A stretch of DNA of 64,000 nt, taken from the NCBI GenBank assembly GCA_003049485.1, contig PYST01000218.1, forward strand, positions 1-64,000, given 5' to 3'. Shown piece by piece: positions 33,935 to 44,538 of this stretch. Within the stretch, counting starts at the first letter, position 1. Each line of letters starts with the position of its first letter. Source of the stretch: Ophioceras dolichostomum (Eukaryota > Ascomycota > Sordariomycetes > Magnaporthales > Ophioceraceae). The notes beneath the pieces were generated by a model. That model saw nothing but the letters and a program-made list of their open reading frames with translations, did no database searches and was not told the DNA's origin. Made by a program: the position numbers and the translations under genes.

Positions 33935-36900
33935 GCTCGATCAACTCAAGACTCCGAGAGCCCAGACGGGAAGGGCCGAGGAGTACCAAGATCAAAATAA
34001 GGACAGTCGTCGGGTCGAAAGGGAATGAAAAAAAAGTAGGGTTCCAGCCGCGGGAGATGAGGCAAAGGCGTCCTCAGAAATTGAACCGGGAATGAGGTGG
34101 AGGGAGGCTGGCCAGGGTGTTTGCTCCCGGCTCCCTATCTTGAAGGAGCAATGGCACCAGACGAGCAGACAAGCAGACGAGAGAAGGTGTTCAATTGAGG
34201 GCGTTCGCTCGGTGCCAGACGGCAGACGGACTGCGTGATGTTCGACTAGGATTGAGATCTTTTTGGTGGGGAAAACAGGGACGAGGAACTCCACGAGCCC
34301 ACAGTCCTCGACGGCAGATTTCTCGCGAGGGCCACGGCTTCGGAACCCAAAAAAAATCGGCTGGGGAAGCCAGATAAGGAGCGACTGAAAAAAAATAAAT
34401 CTAGATCGTGAGTCGTGTCATTTAATCCGTCGTGGTGTTGGGTGCGCACGAATTCCTGCGCTGTGATGGGGTGGAAAGATCGCACAGCCTGGCGCTTGGA
34501 TTTGCTAGGCGTCACGGGAGGAATTTGAGTGACGAAAAAAAAGGGGGGTGAACCTGAGGCGGTGGCGTAAGAATGTCCAATCCACAGTCTGCACAACTGC
34601 CAGGCCCCAGCACCAAACCCTTTTTTATTTTGTCCCCTCCCCTCTTGGGAACGGACAGGGGCAGCCTTGCTGAAACAACCATCTAGCCAATCACAACGGG
34701 CAAATTGTAGCCCACATCTGCAGGTAGACAGCTATCACTTCCCGAAGAACAGGGTAAATCACGATCATTCAAGAAGACCAACCAACCCTGGTTCCGAGGG
34801 TAGGTCACGTTCATACTCCATACATAGGATACCGAGCGCGACACTTCGCGTTCAAGTTGGGCATTTACTGGTGATGTTCCGTACTGGAACCCCGTCTCTT
34901 TTTGGAATTGGCTGGTCCAAGTTCGTGCCTGCTAGCGGGACTTGAAACGAATGTGGCTGTCGCTCAGGGCAGATCTTGGGACATTGAAGCCAAGCGCACC
35001 GAGCGCGTGAGGTTACATGCAGTACGGGCACGTGACGAGGTCCGTCTCTTTTGGCCCAGCTGTAAACAACGCATCTGAATATGTTTCCAGCACCGCGCCG
35101 TTTTATTGCTCTTCATCATGGTTCTGCCCGTAAGGTGTACCTGTCTAAGTACCCTTATTGTTTTTCCGTGCTGCTGCCCGGGTATGGTAATGTCTCCAAC
35201 AGGGCAAGCCCGCCTGGTTGTTGTGGTTGGGAGTTCGCCCGGTCTTGGTGGCATTCAGCCAGGCACGAACGTGCACTGGTATTCCATCCGGTAATGTGCG
35301 CCACTGTGCAATGTTCCTTGGCTGTCTTTGGTATCCCGTTGGCTATGTCGGGACAGTGCTGCTCACATTATCGTTGATGTGAGCACTTTGTCTGTCTCGA
35401 GGCGCTGAGGCTGTGCTTGGGGATAAGGAGTATGAAGACAATGTCGGAAATATGGTTATTCCAGCATTAGTGATGAAGCTATTCCAACTACTACCAGTGG
35501 TCTATGTACGGACCTAGGACGTTAATCGAAGATATATACCCAGTCCATTGCATCAGCAGCACTTCCTTGAGTTGAGATTTTGGAAGACATGTTGCTTGGC
35601 GGAATTAAGCATTCTCCAAGCTCCCAAGCGCCAAGCCGACCCGACGATTGTGAACGTCCTCGGTACTCTTCTTGGAAGGAGATATAACATGACTACTAGC
35701 GTAGACAAGCCCGTCGACCCCGATTTTTGGAAACGTCAACGGAAAGAAAAGATTGGGAGGCGGCCTTTGGCCTCACCGAGCCTCCTCGATCTGGAAGAAC
35801 CTTCTCTGCCAGGTGAGGGAATGGCCCAAGACGTGCTCTCGAGTGTATAGGGCACATACCAACCAAAGTCTAGCGTAGCGCAGTACTCCAAGGATCCCAG
35901 ACGGACTGGCGATCGCCAAAGGGTGGCAAGCGGTCGTCGTTTCGCTACAAGAGAAGAATTAAAATAAACATACCTACCTTACCTTCTTGAAGAGGTGAGT
36001 TGTGCTGGTAAGACGGAGAGATGAGGTCAAGCCCTGCGCACATCGCATTCCAACATATATCGCATTCTATCATACATCGCATTCTCACACACTGATCTAC
36101 AAGCATGTACGAAACAGAGAGACTGACTAGACCAACTTCGTACAAGGTATGTCCCGTCGCAGGAGCCTGTGCTGGAGTTAATACCGAATGGAGGTTTCTT
36201 ATAGAGCACCTACTAGGCGGAAGGTACCTGTTCCGCCGTAGCTCGTAGGCGTCAGTGGTTGCGATCTATCCGATGAAGGTCTAAAACACTTTCGAGACAA
36301 CCCAACTGTGAAGTGGTGGTTTTGTGCAGTCAGAAAGAAAGAAGGGGAGGGGGAGGGGGAGGGGGAAAAGTCGCATGCCTGCAGCCATTTCCCCACATCA
36401 AATCTGATTGATGTCCTGCCTCCCACCTTCTCCCCGTCTTTTTTAGGCTTGGGGACTTCCAAGATTTTTCTCGGCGCCCAGCACATAACGAACATCACAC
36501 CCCCGGCACACTACCAAGCCGACTTTGCTTCGTGCCAATCCGCCACTGCATCGCGAACTGCCCAGCCATTACTTGCATTTCGAGGTCGGCCATACGCCTC
36601 AAGGCTGACTTTAGAAAGCCGACGCTTTGGGAATCCAAGAGATCGACCTACCAACGACGTCGCCTTCATCCGTCGTCGACGTCTCGTTGCGAGAATTATC
36701 GGTTGAATTGTTCCTCGATTTGTAGCGTGTTGTCGCCCATCGACCAGCCTGGGCTCCGAGCCAGCGCACCACTCTGGTCACCACGCCGCCGCCACTGACC
36801 ACCGACCACAACCACCACCACCACATCGTCGTCATCGCCCTCATAATCACATCGCCGCCGTCAGTCGCCCATCCTCTTCCCGTACTTCGATTCTTGCGGA

Positions 36901-37160
36901 AACGACGCGATCAGGGTCTCGTCAAATCAATTGCCGGATTGCTCCGTTGCGTCGCGTTGGCCCTCGCTTGCGTGTCCGTCTACGTGCGGCACCTCTCGCT
37001 TTCCATGGCGATTGCATGATAGAGGGGAAGGGATTAATGTGGCATCAGCGCGACGCCTCGGCCGGACGCAGTACGGGGCAACCGCATCTCTAGTGGAATC
37101 ACGCGGCTTGCCGCCTCCCGCAGTTGTGGTCGTCCGGGGCATTGGTTCCCGGTCGCTCTT
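33935..37160. other. Long divergent intergenic region, TEA4 / PalH
   Basis: 3.2 kb without a supported gene. A frame at 35548-35850 is short, lacks recognisable domains and is not called. A G-run tract lies at 36342-36366, and pyrimidine-rich and CCACCA-type sequence lies before PalH (36780-36830). Confidence 0.5.
36342..36366 (+). repeat. GGGGGA-type G-run tract
   Basis: Four consecutive runs of at least four G separated by single A bases, fitting a G-quadruplex pattern on the + strand, about 0.8 kb upstream of PalH. Confidence 0.7.
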
Positions 37161-39614
37161 ATGCTCGGCATGGAGGGGCTCCCCGATGCGCCATTGGCAG
37201 CCCGACAACTAGTCCCGAGCGGCAATGACGACAGTCGCACGTCGCGGTCACGGCTTTGCCAATCGGTGAGCCTCCCGGCAAACGGCGTCTTGACACTGCC
37301 TGGAGGCGAGGTCATCACGCTCTCAGCGCCGGCAGCATTCAAGCCCGCTTGCACCACCAACACACAACCTGCAATCATTGCCGGTACGGGCAGTGGCACT
37401 AGTGTTGTGGACGAGACAGCTGAGATCAGCGGTCCGCAGTTCTCGGACCTGAGCGATCCTTTCTACGCCTCGACCTTTCCACAGTGTTACGCGCTCGCCG
37501 CGACGACCGTCATCGCCTACACCCTCGTCATCATGCTGGTCATCACGCCGAGATCGTTTCTTGACGGTGGCGTCGTCGTGTTGGGCCGTCGTGGCTTCAC
37601 GAGTGGCGGCTCGGGGTCCGGCACCATCGGCGGTCGCCCGTGGCTGCAGAAGGTGGCCGCCCTGACCGTCGCCGTGTCCCTCACCATAGCTACGGCCGAC
37701 ACTTTCCGCGTGGCCGAGGAGCAGTATGCGCTGGGCCTGCAGGACGCGCGAGAGCTGCAGGAGAAGGTCCTAGGTGGCACAGAGCTCAAGATTATCCGAA
37801 TCATCTCTGACACCTTCCTGTGGCTCGCGCAAGCCCAGACCCTGATTCGGCTGTTTCCTCGTCAGCGGGAAAAGGTCATTATCAAGTGGACCGCTTTCGC
37901 CTTGATCACGCTAGACCTCATTTTCGATTCACTCAACAGCTTTCAATATCCGGGGCCCGGCAACACTCGGCCCGGGAGCTTTACCGATGCCATCCCCGCC
38001 CTCAGCTACTTGTTCCAACTGGCCCTCGGCGTCCTCTACGCCGCGTGGGTTATATACTACTCACTCATGAAGAAACGGTATGCGTACTACCATACCAAGA
38101 TGAAGAACATCTCGCTCGTGGCTATGCTTTCTTTATTTGCCATCCTTGTCCCTGTCGTCTTCTTCATTCTCGATATCTCGAAACCCGAATTTACAGGCTG
38201 GGGAGACTATGTACGGTGGGTTGGCGCGGCTGCCGCAAGCGTCATCGTGTGGGAGTGGGTAGAGCGCATCGAGGCTCTGGAGAGGGAGGAGAAGAGAGAC
38301 GGGATTTTGGGGCGCGAGGTTTTCGATGGGGACGAGATGCTGGAGACATCCTCCGACTCGACATGGCCCCGAAGGAGCAAGTCCGAAAAACCACTAGATA
38401 GGGGTGATGCCGACGACGACGGTGGCGAGGGCGGTCGGCGTCGCGAGGGGGATGCCGCGGCGGTGAGCAGCCGCAGCCATATATGGCCGACTATGTCCTC
38501 GATAGCCAACCGGTATCGGTCGCGGTCGCGGTCGCGACCTCCAACGGGGCGCGGGGCGACGGCACCTGAAGAGGCAGAGCCCACCCGCCTAGAAGCGACC
38601 AACACCCGCCCGTCGGCAAGTTTTTTGCAACCTCCGCTCTGGCCGTCTAGACCACCGCCGGCATTGACGCCTATAAGCAGGACGGACACGGCGAGTGCTG
38701 ACAGCACCGTGTACGCGATCCGATACCATCCCCTGACAGAAACGACCGCGATGTCCGCAACGCATCCGTCAACATCGCCACCACCACCACTATCACACCC
38801 GCAACCTCTCGTAGCGCCACAACAACAGCTACTTGACCCATCCTCGGAGTCACACCCTTCGTCCCACCAAGCCCCAAATGCCGACTCCCGGCCCTCATCA
38901 CCCCAGCCTCTAGAGGCGCGGGTGCCTCGCAGCAACAGCAGTGCCACTGCTGAACCGGCTGTCCACGCCAACGCAGTCAGCTTAGAAGCTAGAGATAACA
39001 CATCAGCTAAGCGATGGCGTGCGCTGGCGTTGGCCATCCCGTTCCGCAGACCGCCACGCGTGGAATCAGCAATGCCTGAAGACTCTGCATCAGGCAGGCC
39101 GCATAACGTATCTCAGAGTCCCCAAAATCAGCAGTCGCGGCTGCAACGTGGAGGGCGGGCAAGCCTGTGGGATCTGCGGACGCGTATGGAAGACTTCGCT
39201 GCTACGCAAGCCGAGAGGATACGCGAGAAGATCAGGCCAACACCGGATACGGACAGCCTCCCCGTCACGGTGATTCCGGCCCCGGCACGAAGGGGCGCCG
39301 CCCTGACACAGCTGCTCGAGGAGGAAGAGTCGCGGCAAGATGGCTACGATGCGGGTCAGAGCAGTGCGGACGCCCAAGGTCTTCACCGCAACGGTAGCAA
39401 TGCGCCGCCTCTATCGCCTCGATCGCCTCCACCTATGCCAAACACATCGCGAAGGAGGAGCAGCACGGGCTCTGTGGCGTCGAGTTCGTCGCTGAATTCT
39501 GGCTCGAACACTGGTCCATCCACTGCTCCGGTGCTCGCCCCGCTCGTGGTGACGGCGGCACCGGGAGAAGTGTCTTACCGAGACTCGGCCGGCGAGGGGC
39601 CTCGTTCCCCATAA
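37161..39614 (+). CDS. palH: Ambient-pH sensor PalH/Rim21
   Basis: Single exon, 817 residues. PalH/Rim21 is the plasma-membrane seven-segment sensor that triggers the Pal/Rim pathway and PacC processing at alkaline pH. The extracellular N-terminal part includes SRLCQSVSLPANGVLTLPGG. Membrane segments run from about 109-129 (CYALAATTVIAYTLVIMLVI) to about 350-372 (VRWVGAAAASVIVWEWVERI). The family-typical block between them is LGLQDARELQEKVLGGTELK and IIRIISDTFLWLAQAQTLIR LF. The cytosolic tail from 373 to 817 is long, Ser/Pro-rich and disordered; in the family it binds the arrestin PalF. The protein is somewhat long because of this tail. Start at 37161 is the first ATG; Met4 is an alternative. 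Identification is firm from the membrane core. Confidence 0.95.
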   Translation: MLGMEGLPDAPLAARQLVPSGNDDSRTSRSRLCQSVSLPANGVLTLPGGEVITLSAPAAFKPACTTNTQPAIIAGTGSGTSVVDETAEISGPQFSDLSDPFYASTFPQCYALAATTVIAYTLVIMLVITPRSFLDGGVVVLGRRGFTSGGSGSGTIGGRPWLQKVAALTVAVSLTIATADTFRVAEEQYALGLQDARELQEKVLGGTELKIIRIISDTFLWLAQAQTLIRLFPRQREKVIIKWTAFALITLDLIFDSLNSFQYPGPGNTRPGSFTDAIPALSYLFQLALGVLYAAWVIYYSLMKKRYAYYHTKMKNISLVAMLSLFAILVPVVFFILDISKPEFTGWGDYVRWVGAAAASVIVWEWVERIEALEREEKRDGILGREVFDGDEMLETSSDSTWPRRSKSEKPLDRGDADDDGGEGGRRREGDAAAVSSRSHIWPTMSSIANRYRSRSRSRPPTGRGATAPEEAEPTRLEATNTRPSASFLQPPLWPSRPPPALTPISRTDTASADSTVYAIRYHPLTETTAMSATHPSTSPPPPLSHPQPLVAPQQQLLDPSSESHPSSHQAPNADSRPSSPQPLEARVPRSNSSATAEPAVHANAVSLEARDNTSAKRWRALALAIPFRRPPRVESAMPEDSASGRPHNVSQSPQNQQSRLQRGGRASLWDLRTRMEDFAATQAERIREKIRPTPDTDSLPVTVIPAPARRGAALTQLLEEEESRQDGYDAGQSSADAQGLHRNGSNAPPLSPRSPPPMPNTSRRRSSTGSVASSSSLNSGSNTGPSTAPVLAPLVVTAAPGEVSYRDSAGEGPRSP

Positions 39615-40152
39615 TTCGACGGCATCTGTCACTACCGTCATGGCTACGTTCGGCTCTGAGGGGACATCAAGCGGGCACTGCATATGGCCAGCTTGATACG
39701 CTCTCGTGAGCCGATGTGTGTATGTATACATATTCATCCAACTGGTATCTCCTGGTGACAGTAGTACCCGGCGGCGCGGTTCTAGGTAGTGTGGTTGGTG
39801 GTGGGTTTGAGCTTTGGTAATGATTGATGTCTCTCTTGTCTATATTGCATTCGTCACCCCTCCGTCTTTCTTCTCTTCTGGAAGGACCCTTCTTTATTCT
39901 TTCTTCGATCCATTTCTGTCCGAATACGGGACATCCCTTAGTCGCATCCTAGCAGCGGCTTGTGTGAACGGCGTCCGCGCAGGCAAGAGGAGATTACAAT
40001 GAGTGGAAAGAAGCGTATTGCAGTGAGATTTGAACGGAACCCCCTTCGGCGTATGGTGTTTGGCGAATGTGCAGAACAAGCACTGCTCAGAATGGGACTA
40101 CCATAATGGCCTGGCATTGGAGGTCCTGGGGCCAAAACATTCGGGTGGGAAA

Positions 40153-40206
40153 GGGGCAAACGGGGCAAACGGGGCAAACGGGGCAAACGGGGCAAACGGG
40201 GCAAAC
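40153..40206 (+). repeat. GGGGCAAAC minisatellite, six perfect copies
   Basis: Six perfect head-to-tail copies of a 9-base unit followed by a degenerate seventh. Each unit has a run of four G spaced by five bases, a textbook G-quadruplex pattern on the + strand. Confidence 0.93.
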
Positions 40207-41023
40207 GGGACAATAGGGAAACAGCAGCACGAAGGTGCCTCTGGAATATATGTTCTACCTTTGCTCGGCAGACGGACTTTTTTGGTATATACTATCTCTC
40301 TGGATGTATTTACGTGTTTACTGCCCGGGCTATAGTCAACAATCTCACGATGATATGTTCCTAACGGACGATACAGGACGATATAGTGAAACGGACGATA
40401 CAACGAACCCGATCCCGTGGGTTCGTCGTTGTCGTGGCACGTGAACAGTCCAATCAAAACATAAGGTGGCCTTTCTAGGTCACCGTCGATGACTTATTAA
40501 GCGTGAAAAATGTCTTGATAGGGGCTAAAGCCAAGACGCTGCCTATGTCCCGCTAAAAATTCATATTTCTGGCGAGATTTTTGGTCCGCGGGACCCGTCG
40601 TGCAGCGTATAGCGGACGGTCCTCCTGAACCCTTGATGCCTCAGGCGCAACAGCGGACGAGACGCTAGAGCCAGCCCGCGCAAAACGTAAAATGGTTGCA
40701 TGCGCGGAGCGCTGACACTGTTCTCTCCCGGCCGGGGGGCGCTGCCGGTAGTCATGGTTTTGTCATGTGAAGGAAACTACGGGAGGCCTTAGCAATCGAC
40801 GCACGCGACTGGCGGGCGTCGCAATTTTTAATTACACACTGGTGCTGATTGCAGACGGGTCTTCCGGGCCTGCGATTCTGGGTCTCGGAATCACATTAAT
40901 ATTCATCCTTCACATCGAGGTCTCCTCTTTTTTTTTCTCCCCCCCTCGTCTGCCCAAAAAGAAAAGCGAGTCTACTACTACTCTCTCCTGGTCAATTGTG
41001 TGGTGTTGTTTCCTCTGGGAAGA

Positions 41024-41053
41024 CGTGTGTCTGTGTGTGTGTGTGTGTGTGTG
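41024..41053. repeat. GT microsatellite
   Basis: About fourteen GT dinucleotides with one CT interruption, roughly 200 bases upstream of the LAG1 start codon. Confidence 0.9.
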
Positions 41054-41252
41054 GTCGTCGGCGCTTCATTAGTGTAATCCATTGATTTAATCTTCTTTTT
41101 CCCCTTCTTCTTTTCCTCCTGTCTTGGCGTCATCAGCCAGTCCTTCATAGATTTTCTGCCCGCGCACCTCACCCTAGTTAGAGATATCTGAATTGACTCA
41201 CCACACACCTCCAACCACCACGCAAACCTGACGACGGGGAAAACTTCCAGCC

Positions 41253-42946
41253 ATGGCGACTTCGGAGCCCTTTCCATTGCTCAACACGGCATCTGAGCAG
41301 CTGCACAGCAGCACAGACAGCTCGGCGCGCCGGCGAAGGAAGTCGAGCGGCCTTGGCTCCGATCTGAGAGTGGGCGACACCGGCGCGCCTGGTCTGGCGA
41401 CCAGCATCGCCCACCTGAATAGCCACAGCCGTATCAACAGCGGGAGCAGCCAGTTACTGGCTGGCAAGGTAGGTCAATGGGATATGGGATTGTCGCTGTT
41501 CCCTTCTCCTTCTTCCTTCCTCCTTCCCCCTTTCTCTCCTTCTCCCCCTGTCTGGCTGGTGGCTTTCCAGGATAGGAGGAGCAATAAGGCAGAAAGACAT
41601 GCTGACAGTGTCTTCGTCCAATGGTCTCCAGGATGCCACAAAGCGCGGATCGCGGCGGCGCAAAGCACGGTCGTATGCGCGCAGGGTCAAGCAGTTCGCG
41701 ACCAAGCACACATGGGTGCTGCCCCTCGTGATACTCGCCGTCTTTCTCTCGTTGTATGCGATCAACCCGGCGCTGTCCAACCCGGTCCACCGATTCATCT
41801 TTCTCTCGTACGAGCTGCCCAGCACCGGCGACGGCGAGCCTGTGCAGTATGGCAAGGGCCTCTGGGACATAGCTTTTGTGTCTTTCTACACCGTGGTGCT
41901 CTCGTTTACGCGCGAGTTTATCATGCAGGAGCTGCTGAGGCCGCTTGCTCGACGGGCGGGGCTGAAATCGCGCGGCAAGCAGGCACGGTTCATGGAGCAG
42001 GCGTATACAGCCATCTATTTTGGCTTCTTGGGACCGGCTGGGCTGTACGTCATGAGCCGCACGCCCGTGTGGTACTTCAACACCCGCGGCATGTACGAGA
42101 ACTTCCCGCACAAGACACACGAGGCGGCCTTCAAGTTCTACTACCTCTTCCAGGCAGCATACTGGGCTCAGCAGGCCATCGTGCTGGTCCTCGGCATGGA
42201 GAAGCCGCGCAAGGACTTCCGAGAGCTTGTTGGTCACCACATCGTGTCGCTCGCCTTGATCGGGCTCAGCTACCGTTTCCACTTTACCTACATGGGCCTG
42301 CCTGTGTACATCACCCACGACATTAGCGACTTCTTCCTCGCCGTGAGTCAAGCCCCAACCCATAAAGTCGGCTCGGCCAGCCGCCAGCCGCCAGCCGCTG
42401 GAAGGGTTGCGAGCTCGTAAGGTTTTAGGTGTTTGTTTTCGCTGCTGACACTCGCTACCTGTCCAGACCTCCAAGCTACTGAACTACATCGACTCCTCCC
42501 TGCAAGGCCCCTACTTCATCTCCTTTATGGGCATCTGGATCTACCTGCGCCATTGGCTCAACCTACGTATCATCTGGAGTCTTCTCACCGAGTTCAGGAC
42601 TGTTGGACCGTGGGAGTTGGACTGGGAGGCCGGCCAGTTCAAGTGCCTGCTGTCTCAGGTCATCACTTTCACACTCCTGTCCGCTCTGCAAGCCCTCAAC
42701 CTTTTCTGGCTCTTCTTCATCATCCGCATCGCCTATCGATTTGTGACCACTAGCGTCGCCGAGGATGACCGGTCCGACAACGAGACTGAGACGGACGAGC
42801 CTCAGCCTCTGCCTGCCGATATCAACGGTGCAGCGAACGGGGTTTCAAAGACCAACGGCCATGCTAATGGTCATGTCAAAGGCAACGCGAATGGCAACAC
42901 GAATGGCGAAACCAACGGCTCAACATTGACCAAGAGGCGAAAGTGA
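41253..42946 (+). CDS. lag1: Ceramide synthase (Lag1/Lac1 family)
   Basis: Three exons: 41253..41468, 41632..42342 and 42467..42946, giving 468 residues; all junctions are phase 0 (donors GTAGGT and GTGAGT; acceptors CCAG). The enzyme N-acylates sphingoid bases with acyl-CoA at the ER to make (dihydro)ceramide. The TLC domain covers about 140-400. The Lag1 motif is visible: GHHIVSLALIGLSYRFHFTY near 273-292 with the conserved HH pair, then YITHDISDFFLA at about 297-308 followed by TSKLLNYID across the second intron. Membrane segments begin with WVLPLVILAVFLSLYAI. The N-terminus carries EPFPLL at 5-10. The cytosolic C-terminus has an acidic part (EDDRSDNETETDEP) and about ten Asn-Gly pairs ending TLTKRRK, a lysine/arginine-rich end compatible with ER retention. 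Confidence 0.96.
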
Positions 42947-44538
42947 AGCAAGTCGTTACCGTGTGGCTCCTCCTCCCTCTTATTTCATGAGGAGGAGCGC
43001 GGTGCTGCTGTCATCGCTGTGCTGCTGCTGTCACCGTCCCTCATCGACACCTCCGACTTCCTTCTACGTCCTCTAGTCGATCAGTCGATATTCAAGATAC
43101 CGTGCCACGGTCAGAGAGGCAATATGGACCTTATGGACACGGTCGCTATAAAACAGCCGAAGCCCCTAACATGGGCTAACGGGTATGGTGGTGCGGTGCA
43201 GGGTTGGCGATACCCGCCTGTCTAGTGAACTTTTCGATGTTGGAACTGATGATAAGCTTCTTAACTTTTTTGGCTCTCTTTATTGAGCCTCTAATAATGT
43301 CTTTTTTGTGCTTTCGTTTTCTCTAGATCCGCCGTTCCGATATAGGTAGACAGGCTTTGGATCGATTCAGAAACTGTCTAAAGAAGGATGAAAATCAGAC
43401 GAACACAGTCTTGAAATGGGATAGTGTGACGATCTGTCGCGAGAAGTAGAGATGGACCTACGGGCAACTGTAATTAGGTAGGCAGTGGTTAGGGTAGTGG
43501 CCCAAATTGACATCGCTCAGGGAGTGTGGTCAAATATTTTATCAAGCTCGCAGAGCGATTCGCCCTTTTTATTCCGCTGTTTTCGTTTTTTCACGTAGGT
43601 CAGTTAGATAAAATTCTTTTTTAATGTCATCATGGCCAGTCCCCATCCATTCATACATAACTTGCGGATCATCATCAGAAACATGCATCGAGATACATGC
43701 CACACGTAAAACCTCGAGGCCATTGGCCCGCGTCTCCATGCAGCTATCAACCCGACACGAGAGAAAGAACATGAGAGGAGGAGGATTAGGGGAAGACGAT
43801 ACCATCCAACGAAAGAGCGTAGAAAAGAGACAGAACAGGAGACAGGAGTCACGGGCGACAGAGGGAACAGAGAGGAGACCAGCACTGTTCTCTAATCGCC
43901 GAGGTGGAAATCTGAGTCCTTTCTTCTAAACAGGGGGGGCGGGTTGGGATGGCTCGTAAACATATGGGCCATCGAGCCAGGGCAGTAGCATCTTCTTCGT
44001 GTGGAGCAAGAAAGGGGATGTATGAACGAAGTGAGAGTCGAAGGAGACGAGCAGCCTGAAGGGCTGAACGAGTCTATAGGAAACCTACGCGTCCTCTCTG
44101 CCAGCGCCGAATTTTATATAACCCAAAGAGCCGAAATAAAGAACAGCAAAGAAAAAAAGGAAAAAAAAATAAACACAGAATATTATAAAACGAAACGCCA
44201 CCCATGTCGAGATAGTATAGCAATCTCACAGCTAATTCATTGCTCGTAAACGGCGTTGCCCGAGACAATACCAAGCATCCCGGCTTGCCCCAGAGCATGG
44301 TGATGCCGCTAGGCGATAGTGGTAGGTGGTGACAGAGTGGTTGAGTGTATATGTAGGTAGTCGTGAATGCGTGAGTTCATGCATTACCTGGTAATAAAAT
44401 GGGTATTTGGCTTTCCCACCGAGTGTACACAACAGCGAGGAAGAGGCTATATGTGGACAAGGGAAAAATTAGGGGTGAAAACAGGAGATGTAGGACGAGG
44501 GGTTTAAGAAGAGCACCAGATGAGTAGACAAGAGCACC
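42947..44538. other. Convergent intergenic region, LAG1 / ABC transporter
   Basis: These are 3' flanks only. A-rich purine sequence lies near 44140-44180. No coding signal or RNA gene is recognised. Confidence 0.55.

Larger units (their letters stand above)
39615..41252. other. Intergenic DNA between PalH and LAG1, with minisatellite
   Basis: It contains a 9-base minisatellite at 40153-40206, a GGACGATA-type partial repeat at about 40365-40400, a GT microsatellite at 41024-41053 and a pyrimidine tract at 41088-41120 just upstream of LAG1. A frame through the minisatellite is not called as a gene. Confidence 0.55.

Noticed and set aside
34989..35633. GCCAAG words as PacC sites between TEA4 and PalH
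   Set aside because: The number seen is about what chance gives for a six-base word in 3.2 kb on two strands.
35548..35850. 100-residue plus-strand frame upstream of PalH
   Set aside because: Short, no domain, and its context is promoter-like; transcript evidence would be needed.
38207..39037. 276-residue minus-strand frame opposite the PalH tail
   Set aside because: Antisense of a disordered Ser/Pro-rich region; low complexity, no domain.
40020..40060. Possible tRNA B box (GTTCAAATC on the minus strand)
   Set aside because: The flanks do not pair into a T stem, and no acceptor stem or A box could be placed.
40153..40206. CRISPR-like regular repeat
   Set aside because: Contiguous 9-base units without spacers in a eukaryotic genome; it is a minisatellite.
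40030..40335. Frame through the 9-base minisatellite encoding a Gly-Ala-Asn repeat
   Set aside because: The repeat unit length makes any frame look periodic; flanking sequence is not protein-like.
41434..42474. 346-residue minus-strand frame opposite LAG1
   Set aside because: Antisense shadow crossing LAG1 exons and introns; composition reflects the complement of TLC-domain codons.
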